Source: Actinomycetota bacterium
GTDB taxonomy: Bacteria; Actinomycetota; AC-67
Reading direction: 5' to 3'
DNA: 21,546 bases
NCBI GenBank assembly: GCA_005883175.1
Contig: VAYV01000063.1
Coordinates: 1 to 21,546 of the forward strand
This document shows positions 6,798 through 13,900 of this stretch, one piece after another. The position numbers were made by a program, and so were the translations under genes. Below the pieces are notes generated by a model. It was not told where the DNA came from, searched no databases, and saw only the letters and a list, made by a program, of their open reading frames with translations. The first letter of the stretch is position 1; every line of letters begins with the position of its first letter.

Positions 6798-7003
6798 TGA
6801 CGCTTTCGGTTGTCGCGAACGGGAAGCCGCGAGAGGTGGCCGAAGGCATCTCGATCGCCGGCCTGCTCAACGAGATCGGATGGAAGCCGGAGTGGGTCGT
6901 CGTCGAGTACAACGGTGAGCCGCTCGAGCGCGCGCGCTACCCGAGCGTTCGGTTGAAGTCCGGGGACCGGCTGGAGATCGTTCGCGCGGTTGCCGGGGGA
7001 TGA
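6797..7003 (+). CDS. thiS: Sulfur carrier protein ThiS
   Basis: ThiS is a ubiquitin-like carrier whose C-terminal thiocarboxylate supplies sulfur to ThiG. The 68-aa product ends in the required Gly-Gly (AVAGG). It begins MTLSVVANGKPREV, a beta-grasp start, and has VVVEYNGE in the middle. ATG 6797 overlaps the thiH stop as ATGA; an upstream in-frame ATG at 6749 lies within thiH and is unlikely. The ThiF-type adenylyltransferase needed to activate ThiS is not in this window. Confidence 0.93.
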   Translation: MTLSVVANGKPREVAEGISIAGLLNEIGWKPEWVVVEYNGEPLERARYPSVRLKSGDRLEIVRAVAGG

Positions 7004-7638
7004 CGGGAGACGAGCGGCGCGCGTGTCTCGCCCAAGCGCGTCTGTACCTCTGCACGGGGATCCGAGATGGGGGAGATGATCTCGAGAGATTCCTCGATGC
7101 CGTTCTTTCTGCCGGTGTGGACATCGTCCAGCTGCGGGAGAAGACCGCCCCCGTCGACGTTCAACGAGATGCCGCAAAGGTTTTCCGCAGGCTGACCGAA
7201 AAGCACGCCAAACTCTTCATCGTCAACGACGATCCAAATCTGGCGGCTTCGACAGATGCGGACGGAGTTCATCTCGGCCAAGAGGATGAAGCACCGGAAA
7301 AAGCGAGAGCACTTCTCGGAGAAGACCTCCTGATCGGCCGCTCGACGCATGCGCCGGAGGAGCTGCTGCGCGCGCTCGACGAACCCGTCGATTACTTCGG
7401 CGTCGGCCCGGTGAACGAGACGCCGACGAAGCCGGGACGCAAAGGCGTCGGCCTCGACTACGTTCGCTTCGCGGCCGAGCGGGCGACCCTGCCGTTCTTC
7501 GTCACCGGGGGCATGACGACGGAGACGATCCCAGCAGTGCTGCACGCGGGGGCGGCGAGAGTGGTCGTCGTGCGCGCGCTCACTGAAGCCACTGATCCGG
7601 CCGCGGCTGCGAAGGAGCTGCGCGCGCTGTTGCCCTAG
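7000..7638 (+). CDS. thiE: Thiamin-phosphate synthase
   Basis: ThiE joins the thiazole and pyrimidine phosphates to make thiamin phosphate, the last shared step of the pathway. The 212 residues show LYLCTGI, VDIVQLREK, FIVNDDPNLA, DGVHLGQED, LIGRSTHA, DYFGVGPV, the TPTKPGRKGVG phosphate loop and FVTGGM. ATG 7000 overlaps the thiS stop. The 7081-7320 part is about 57% GC by hand count, against roughly 70% in the flanks. Its stop codon shares the palindrome CTAG (7635-7638) with the stop of the convergent lipoprotein gene. Confidence 0.95.
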   Translation: MTGDERRACLAQARLYLCTGIRDGGDDLERFLDAVLSAGVDIVQLREKTAPVDVQRDAAKVFRRLTEKHAKLFIVNDDPNLAASTDADGVHLGQEDEAPEKARALLGEDLLIGRSTHAPEELLRALDEPVDYFGVGPVNETPTKPGRKGVGLDYVRFAAERATLPFFVTGGMTTETIPAVLHAGAARVVVVRALTEATDPAAAAKELRALLP

Positions 7639-8543
7639 CCGGCGAGCGCCGTCGCTGCCGCTTGAACTTCGGCCTTGTCGGCCGGTCCGATCGTCCGGCT
7701 CTGGATGATGCCACTCTTGTCGATGTAGTAGATCGCCGGCTCCTGGTCGAGGTGCCAGGCCGTCGCCGCGGGAGAGGTCAACTGGCGCTGGATCGTCGTC
7801 GCCTTGGCATCCTTGTAGACCTCGACGTGGATGAAGTTGATGTGGCCGGCGAAGCCCTTGCTCACCGACTGCACGACCTCGGTCTCGGGACCGCACAGCG
7901 CGCTCGTGCAGAACTTCGGCGTCGAGATGATCAACACCGTCGGCTTGCCGTTCTTGAGCGCGTCGTCGAGCGAGATCGCGTGCATCGAGCACTGCGGGTT
8001 CGCCGTGCAGATCGGGTTCACGCCGCGGTGGTCCTTGTACGTTGGGGTCGGCACGATCACGGCGTGATCGCCGGGCTTCGGCATCGCGGTTTGGCGTCCG
8101 ACCTGGAACTGTCCGGCACCGAAGTCGGTGCGGCCGTTGCGCTGCGCCTCGACGACCGCCAGCCACGTGCCGTCCGTCGGGATCGTCACGGGCGTCTCGT
8201 AGAAGCCCTTGCCCGCCGGAAGTCCGTCGGCGCGGTACGTCGCGGTGAGCGGGCCCGTGGCCGCGGACTTCTGGTCGACTGCGATCCACATCTGCGCCTG
8301 CGGCGTCGTGATCGCGCTTCCGTTCGCGGGATCGATGAGGTTGAACACGAAGCGGTCTGGCCGTCCGGAGAGGATCTCGAAGCCGGCCGTGTTCATCTGC
8401 AATGTCTGCTGATGGCCGCTCGTGATGGATGCAAGCGTCGTGCCCGGCGTGATCTTCACCTTCTTGGCGCACGCCGCAGCGAACGCGCCCAGGGCAACGA
8501 AACCGGTCGTGCGGAAGAACTCGCGTCGGGAGAGGCGCTTCAT
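7635..8543 (-). CDS. Tat-exported lipoprotein with thioredoxin-like region
   Basis: The 302-aa protein starts with a twin-arginine signal, SRREFFRTTGFVALGAF, ending in a lipobox AAAC with Cys25 as the likely lipidated residue. Residues about 45-150 look like a beta-rich domain (FVFNLIDPANG, TYRADGLPAGKGFYETPV). The second half resembles a redoxin or thioredoxin fold: KPTVLIISTPKFCTSALCGP, where a beta strand runs into a cysteine pair with a four-residue spacing, then INFIHVEVYKDA, and a later EPAIYYIDKSGII strand pair. An earlier Cys pair lies in CTANPQC. I infer an extracytoplasmic thiol or copper-handling role, but the exact family is not certain. It follows the S51 peptidase by 23 bases. 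Confidence 0.8.
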   Translation of the reverse strand: MKRLSRREFFRTTGFVALGAFAAACAKKVKITPGTTLASITSGHQQTLQMNTAGFEILSGRPDRFVFNLIDPANGSAITTPQAQMWIAVDQKSAATGPLTATYRADGLPAGKGFYETPVTIPTDGTWLAVVEAQRNGRTDFGAGQFQVGRQTAMPKPGDHAVIVPTPTYKDHRGVNPICTANPQCSMHAISLDDALKNGKPTVLIISTPKFCTSALCGPETEVVQSVSKGFAGHINFIHVEVYKDAKATTIQRQLTSPAATAWHLDQEPAIYYIDKSGIIQSRTIGPADKAEVQAAATALAG

Positions 8544-8566
8544 GGCGCGCCCATCCTAGGGAAGTT

Positions 8567-9286
8567 TCAGATCAACCGCAGGTCGATCGTCGCGCCGTCC
8601 GGATGTGCGGTCAGCTCGTTCCCATCGGCGCCGATCCACGCCGACCCCGAGCCGATGACGCGCCAGTGCTGCCCGTCGCCGCACAGCGCCGTGTTCTCGT
8701 CGATCCCGACGGTGAGCGTGTCTCTCGGACGCATCTCGAGCAGCATGTCGCGCAGCCCCGGCACGTACGTGTTGAGCATGTCGAAATGGACCACGATGTA
8801 CGCACGCGGCAGAAGCTTCGTCCCGTCGGCCCAGTGATCCAGTGAATCGCCGGCGACGTACGGCGCCGACGCCCCGACGAACGCGGCGCCGGCGCTGCAG
8901 CCGCCGAGCGCGGTTTCACCGCTCGTTACCGCCGCGACGACCGCGTCCCAGAACGGCGTGCCGGCGAGGGTTTCCGCGAGGTACCCGGGATTGCCGCCGG
9001 AGAAGAACACGAGGCGCGCGCCCTGCACGGCGTCGATGATCTCGGTCGTCTGTGCGTCGGCGCGGTTGCGGAGCTCGAGCACCTCCGGCGCGAGACCGAT
9101 CGCGTCGTAGTGCTCGACACCCATCCGGCCCCAGCGTTCGAAGACGTCGTTGCCTTCCGGTGCGGACGCGGTCGGCACGACGAGCACCCTCTCGCTCGCC
9201 GAGGTCGCTTGCTCGGCGCACCAGGTGTCGACGGGACGTGCCCACGGTTCGAACTCACCCGAGCCCAGCAGCGCGATCGCCGTCAT
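8567..9286 (-). CDS. Peptidase S51 / cyanophycinase-like protein
   Basis: A cytosolic serine hydrolase of the dipeptidase E / cyanophycinase family. The 239 residues show IALLGSGEF at the start, LVVPTASAPEG, the FFSGGNPGYL turn and the nucleophile elbow GGCSAGAAF with Ser131. This is the class I glutamine amidotransferase-like fold used by S51 enzymes. Length is near that of dipeptidase E (about 230 aa). Whether it cuts Asp-dipeptides, cyanophycin-type dipeptides or something else cannot be told. ATG 9286 has no clear ribosome binding site. It lies between the broken histidine kinase (42 bases upstream) and the lipoprotein, likely one transcript. Confidence 0.85.
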   Translation of the reverse strand: MTAIALLGSGEFEPWARPVDTWCAEQATSASERVLVVPTASAPEGNDVFERWGRMGVEHYDAIGLAPEVLELRNRADAQTTEIIDAVQGARLVFFSGGNPGYLAETLAGTPFWDAVVAAVTSGETALGGCSAGAAFVGASAPYVAGDSLDHWADGTKLLPRAYIVVHFDMLNTYVPGLRDMLLEMRPRDTLTVGIDENTALCGDGQHWRVIGSGSAWIGADGNELTAHPDGATIDLRLI

Positions 9287-9328
9287 GGCCAGAGAAGATA
9301 TCGCGTCCCCGCCGGAACGAGCGTGCTG

Positions 9329-9823
9329 CTAGACGGCGACCGGGAGGCGCGCGGTGAACCGCGTGCCTCTGCCGACCGCGCTGTCGACCTCGATCGTCGC
9401 ATCCATCCGTTGGCAGAGCTCTTTGACGATGTACAGGCCGATGCCGAGGCCGTCCACCGACCGCGTCGCTGCCGCTTCGGCTTGGAAGAAGCGATCGAAG
9501 ACGCGGTTGATCAGATCTTCAGGGATGCCTTTCCCGTGATCTTCGACCGTGAGCGCGATCGCGTCTCCCTCCGCGCGCACGACAACCTCGATCGCGGTAC
9601 CGGCCGGCGAGAACTTCCTCGCGTTGCTGAGCAGGTTGCCCACGATCTGATGGAGCCGGTCGCCGTCGACCATCGCCTTCGGCAAGGGCGCTTGAAGGTC
9701 CACCACGATCGGATGAGCGTCGTTCGACTGCTCGCGCACGCTCTGGCGGAGGATGGGCTCGATGTCGGTCGGAGCCGGTTCCGCGGACAGCGTGCCGCGC
9801 TCGATCTGCGAGAGATCGAGCAG
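9329..9823 (-). CDS. Histidine-kinase ATPase part, frame-broken from its N-terminal half
   Basis: From 9823 the frame reads LLDLSQIERG, the end of a dimerisation helix, then the complete HATPase domain: N-box HQIVGNLLSNARKF, G1 box VEDHGKGIP, F-box VFDRFFQAE, G2 box GLGIGLYIVKEL and a final GTRFTARLPV. It ends at 9329. These are intact ATP-binding motifs. It lacks a convincing own start in the helix; a GTG at 9739 exists. It is the natural continuation of the GAF/H-box frame upstream, but about 45 residues of the dimerisation domain are absent and the frame differs. Confidence 0.75.
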   Translation of the reverse strand: MLDLSQIERGTLSAEPAPTDIEPILRQSVREQSNDAHPIVVDLQAPLPKAMVDGDRLHQIVGNLLSNARKFSPAGTAIEVVVRAEGDAIALTVEDHGKGIPEDLINRVFDRFFQAEAAATRSVDGLGIGLYIVKELCQRMDATIEVDSAVGRGTRFTARLPVAV

Positions 9824-10572
9824 ATACGCAGCTCATGCGAAACGATGGCGACGAAATCTCGCTGCTGTTGCTCGGTCTCTTGTAGCTGCTGCAGGGCAGC
9901 TCGTTCGCGATCGAACAGCAGTGCGTTCTGGACCGCTGCGGCGATGGCCGGAACGAGCATCAGGACGCACGCACGCGCGTCCGGTGGGAACGCGTCGAGC
10001 TCCGCCGAATCGATCTGCAAAACTCCGACCGGCTCACCGTGCATGATCAGCGGCACGCCGAAGTAGCTCCGCACGCCCCGGCTGACGCCTTTCCGAGCGG
10101 TCGGCGGTGGAACGCGCGGGTCCGAAAGGATGTCGGGGATGTAGATCGCCTCGGCGGTCGCGGCGATGGTGCCGGAGATGCCTTTCCCGACGGGGATACG
10201 GACGCGCTTCGCCTCGTCGGTCATCGGCGGCTCGGTTGCGACGGGGACGAGCGCGCCGTCGTCGATCAGCTGGATGGAGCCGCCGCCGAAAGAGACCAGC
10301 CGGCGGAGCGCGTGGAAGCTCGTGTCGAGGACCTGTTGCAGGTCGAGGGAGCTCGTCACCGCTCTGCTGAGCTCCAGCAGCAGGTGTGCTTGATCGAGCA
10401 TCGGCGCGCGCTCGATGCCCTTTCCGGCCTGTTCCGGAAGCTCTCCCATCAGCGAGGTCGAGTAGAGCAAGGGATGGATGGGGTGTCCATGCCACGAACG
10501 GACTAATCGCGCATCCGAGCGACCCTTGACGGGTTCTTCGGTACGGGCGTATGTTTCTGCGTACTCGAACAT
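9511..10572 (-). CDS. GAF-domain sensor histidine kinase, N-terminal part, frame broken after the H-box
   Basis: Residues about 60-225 form a GAF sensor domain (LSRAVTSSLDLQQVLD, VPVGKGISGT-like IPVGKGISGTIAAT, YFGVPLIMHGEPVGVLQID). There is no membrane segment, so the sensor is cytosolic. The phosphoacceptor motif DFVAIVSHELR has His246. Immediately after Arg249, near 9825, the frame turns into Ser/Arg-rich nonsense that stops at 9511, while the rest of the kinase continues in another frame from 9823. The real start is unclear: ATG 10572 lies inside the SOS box, and Met42 (10449) or Met58 (10401) are more likely. No partner response regulator is adjacent. Confidence 0.75.
   Translation of the reverse strand: MFEYAETYARTEEPVKGRSDARLVRSWHGHPIHPLLYSTSLMGELPEQAGKGIERAPMLDQAHLLLELSRAVTSSLDLQQVLDTSFHALRRLVSFGGGSIQLIDDGALVPVATEPPMTDEAKRVRIPVGKGISGTIAATAEAIYIPDILSDPRVPPPTARKGVSRGVRSYFGVPLIMHGEPVGVLQIDSAELDAFPPDARACVLMLVPAIAAAVQNALLFDRERAALQQLQETEQQQRDFVAIVSHELRICSISRRSSAARCPRNRLRPTSSPSSARACASSRTTLIRSWWTFKRPCRRRWSTATGSIRSWATCSATRGSSRRPVPRSRLSCARRETRSRSRSKITGKASLKI
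10526..10555 (+). promoter_or_regulatory. Promoter of the dnaE2 operon
   Basis: TTGACG (10526-10531) and TATGTT (10550-10555) are 18 bases apart, giving a predicted transcript start near 10562. The SOS box at 10565-10580 begins a few bases downstream, where a bound LexA repressor would block initiation. Confidence 0.6.
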
Positions 10573-10580
10573 ATGTTCGG
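10565..10580. promoter_or_regulatory. LexA binding site (SOS box)
   Basis: TCGAACATATGTTCGG contains the perfect 14-bp palindrome CGAACATATGTTCG (10566-10579) and fits the Gram-positive/actinobacterial SOS consensus CGAAC-N4-GTTCG. It stands between the divergent histidine kinase and the DUF6504-dnaE2-dinB genes. It overlaps the promoter start region of the latter. Confidence 0.88.
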
Positions 10581-10656
10581 GTCCATGAGGCGCCCCGAGC
10601 GCGGCCGAAAAAAGCGAGGGGGAAAGGCCCGGCGGACGATCGCCCGGCCGGCTTTG

Positions 10657-10950
10657 ATGTCCAAACGGTACGAAGAGCCCATCGACGTAGAAACGACGGA
10701 CGGTTCCGTCGACGCGTTCTGGTGGCGCGGCAAGCGGTACCAGGTCCGCCAGGTGCTGTGCCGCTGGCGCGAAGCCGGCGGGTGGTGGAGCTCGACCGAG
10801 GACGCCGACCGCCCGTGGCTCTCCGGCGACGCGCGCGAGATCATCCGCATCGACGCCATTCCCATCACCAGCGGCCGCGCGCCCGGCACGTACGAGATCT
10901 CGCGCGACCTGCGCAACGGCGCCTGGACGCTGTTCCGCGTCCTGGACTAA
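10657..10950 (+). CDS. DUF6504-like small protein of the dnaE2 operon
   Basis: A 97-aa protein of unknown function, beginning MSKRYEEPIDV and containing VDAFWWRGKRYQVRQVLCRWREAGGWW and ending in a strand pair GTYEISRDLRNGAWTLFRVLD. I place it with DUF6504, small proteins often found next to dnaE2 or dinB in Actinomycetota; this is from memory of the pattern. Start choice is open: the frame extends to ATG 10585 and to ATG 10573 inside the SOS box. The extension is a basic tail (RRPERGRKKRGGKARR), which could be real if translation is near-leaderless. No start has a well-placed ribosome binding site. It is first in the SOS operon, four bases before dnaE2. Confidence 0.75.
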   Translation: MSKRYEEPIDVETTDGSVDAFWWRGKRYQVRQVLCRWREAGGWWSSTEDADRPWLSGDAREIIRIDAIPITSGRAPGTYEISRDLRNGAWTLFRVLD

Positions 10951-10954
10951 CGCG

Positions 10955-13900
10955 ATGACGCCTCCATTCGTGCACCTGTCGGTGCGGTCGGTCTACTCCC
11001 TCCGCGAAGGAGCGATCCGTCTCGACGAGCTCGCCGCGCGCACGCGCGCGCTCGGGATGCACGCGGTTGCGTTGACCGACCGGGATTCGCTCGCGGGAGC
11101 GGTGCGGTTCACGCAGGCGTGCAGGGCGTATGGGGTGCGGCCGATCTATGGGGTTCGGCTTACCGTGGGCGACGAAGGACCGCCTCCCGAAGCCTGCGGT
11201 CGCGATCCTTATTGGATCGCTCCCTCAGCGACCCCCCGCGGCGGTCCTTCGTCGCTCTCGTCGATGAAAGATCCAACAGCCGATCGCTTCACTATCACAC
11301 TCATAGCTCAGGATGCGCGCGGATACGAGAATCTCTGCCGGCTCATCAGCGCTGCACATCATCGGGGGGAGCGCGGGGATCCGTGCGCGACCGTCGCCGA
11401 TGTTTCTGCGCACAGTGACGGTGTCATCGTGTTGCTCGGGCCCGAGAGCGATGTCGGGCGGTTCATCCATCGGAAGAAGATGGACGCTGCGCGCGTGGCT
11501 TTGACGAGATGGCTCGAGATCTTCGGGTTTCGACGTACGGTCGTCGAAGTGCGGACGTGGTTGGAGGAAGGGGATCGCGGGCGCGTGCAGCGCGCGCTGG
11601 GGCTGGCCGATGAGACCGGTGTGCGCGCGGTGGCGACGAATGGGGCGCGCGCGCTGACGACAGCCGACGGGTTCCTCTGCGATGTGCTCGACGCGATGCG
11701 CAAGCTCGTTCCCCTGGCCGAGCACCATCGCGATAACCGCAACCACGAGGCGACACTAAAGTCGCCCGAGGAGATAGACGCGTTGTTCGGGTGGCGGCCG
11801 CAGCTGCTCGTCGAGTCGTACCGGATCGCCGAGGAGTGCACGTTCTCTCTCGGGCTCGGTGTGATCCAGGTGCCGCGCTACCCGATGCCCGACGGGCTGC
11901 CGCAGCGCTCGCTCAACGAGCTGCTCGCGAAGTGCTGTCACGAAGGGCTCGAGCGGCGGGGGATGGCGCGCACGCAGAAGGTGCAGCGGCTGCTCGACGC
12001 CGAGCTGCAGATGTGCGCGCGCCTCGGGTTCGCCGGCTATTTCCTGACGGTTGCCGACATCGTCCGGCGCATCAAAGCGCGCGGGATCCGCTCGGCATGC
12101 CGCGGCTCGGCGGCCGGCTCGCTCATCTGCTACCTGATGAACATCAGCGAGGTCGATCCCGTCGAGCACAACCTCGTCTTCGAGCGGTTCATGAACCCGT
12201 ACCGCACGCACGAGCTGCCCGACATCGACCTCGACGTCGAGAGCGCGCGCCGCGAGGAGGTTTACACAGACATCCTCACCCACTTCCAGACGGCGCGACC
12301 GGAGGGAGCGACCGAGGGACCGCCGTCCGGGGGACGGCGCAGCCCGAGAGAGTACGCCGAAGGCATACGCGTCGCGTGCGTCGCGATGGTCGATACGTAC
12401 CGCGCGCGCGGCGCGATCCGCGAGGTCGGCAAAGCGCTGGGGTTCCCCGAAGGCGAGGTTGCCGACGTCGCGAAGTCGTTCCCGCACATCAACGCCTCGT
12501 CGATCCGCGAGGCGATGGATCACTTGCCCGAGCTGAAACGATCGGCGCTGCACCGAAGGCAGCTCGACATGCTGTTCGGCGTCGCCGAGCGGCTGGGCGG
12601 CTTCCCGCGGCACCTCGCGCTGCACCCATCGGGGATCCTCATCGCGCCCGACGACCTCCTGACGCGCACGCCGATGGAACGCAGCGCGAACGGCTTCCGC
12701 ATGTCGCAGTTCGACAAGGACGACGTGGAGGCGCTCGGGTTGCTGAAGCTCGACGTGATCGGGATCCGGATGCTGTCGTCGATGACGCACGCGACGGCGG
12801 AGGTCAAACGCGCGACCGGCGAGCAGATCGATCTGGATGCGATCCCGCGTGACGACCCGGCCACGTTCGATCTGATGCGCTCGTCGCGCACGCTCGGTTG
12901 CTTCCAGATCGAGTCGCCCGGACAACGCGAGCTGCTCGGCAAGCTGCAGCCGGAGAAGTGGAAGGACCTGATCGTCGACATCTCGCTGTTCCGTCCGGGT
13001 CCGGTGCAGTCGGACATGATCGGGCCGTACCTCTCACGGCGCGGCGCGTGGGCGCGCGCGGTGTACGCGCACCCGGTGATGCGCGAGTTCCTCCGCGAAA
13101 CGTTCGGCGTGATCGTCTACCACGAGCAGGTGATGCGCGCGATCAGCGCGGTGACGGGCGTGGATCTCGGCAAGGCCGACGAAGTGCGGCGCGCACTCGA
13201 AGACAAAGATGCGCTACCGGACATCCGCCGGTGGTTCTTCGAGATGGGGCGCATCAACCAGTGGCGCGACGCCGAGATCGAGCCGGTGTGGCACGAAGTC
13301 TGCAGCTTCGCCGCGTTCGGGTTCTGCAAGGCGCACGCGGCGGCGTTCGCGGTGCCGACGTATCAGTCGGCGTGGCTCAAGGCCAACCATCCGGCCGCGT
13401 TCTACGCAGGCATCCTCACGCACGAGCCCGGGATGTACCCGCGGCGCGCGCTGCTCGACGACGCGCGGCATGAAGGGATCGCGATCTTGCCGCTCGACAT
13501 CAACAGATCACAGCCGCAGTATTCGATCGAGCTGGTGCACGGGGCCGCGGACGGCGAGGGTGCGCCTGCCGAAGGCCGCGGTCGCGATCCTTATTGGATC
13601 GCTCCCTCAGCGACCCCCCGCGCGCTCCCCTCCGGGTCGCGCAAGCGGGGCCCCTCTGAGCCTTCGTCCGGCGACCCTGCGTCGTCCGCTCGCACAAAAC
13701 AAGACCAACTCTCGGAAGGCGCCTACCCGTATGGCGTGCGGATCGGTTTGATGCATGTGGAGGGGATCAGTGATGCCGAGATCTCGTCGGTATTGGCGGC
13801 GCGCGCGCGGACGGCGTTCACCGGGCTCGTCGACTTCTGTCGGCGGACTCGAGTTAGCCGGCCCGTTGTCGAGAGCTTGATCCACGCAGGCGGCTTGGAT

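Noticed and set aside
7662..8837. 391-aa plus-strand frame over the lipoprotein and S51 genes
   Set aside because: Arg/Asp-rich shadow; both minus-strand genes have clear motifs.
11756..12925. 389-aa open frame antisense to dnaE2
   Set aside because: Arg/Asp/His-rich shadow sequence with no motif, opposite a well-conserved polymerase core; a usual by-product of high GC.
11169..13687. Insertion sequence or CRISPR repeats
   Set aside because: No transposase, no regular spacers, and copies are too short and lie within one coding frame.
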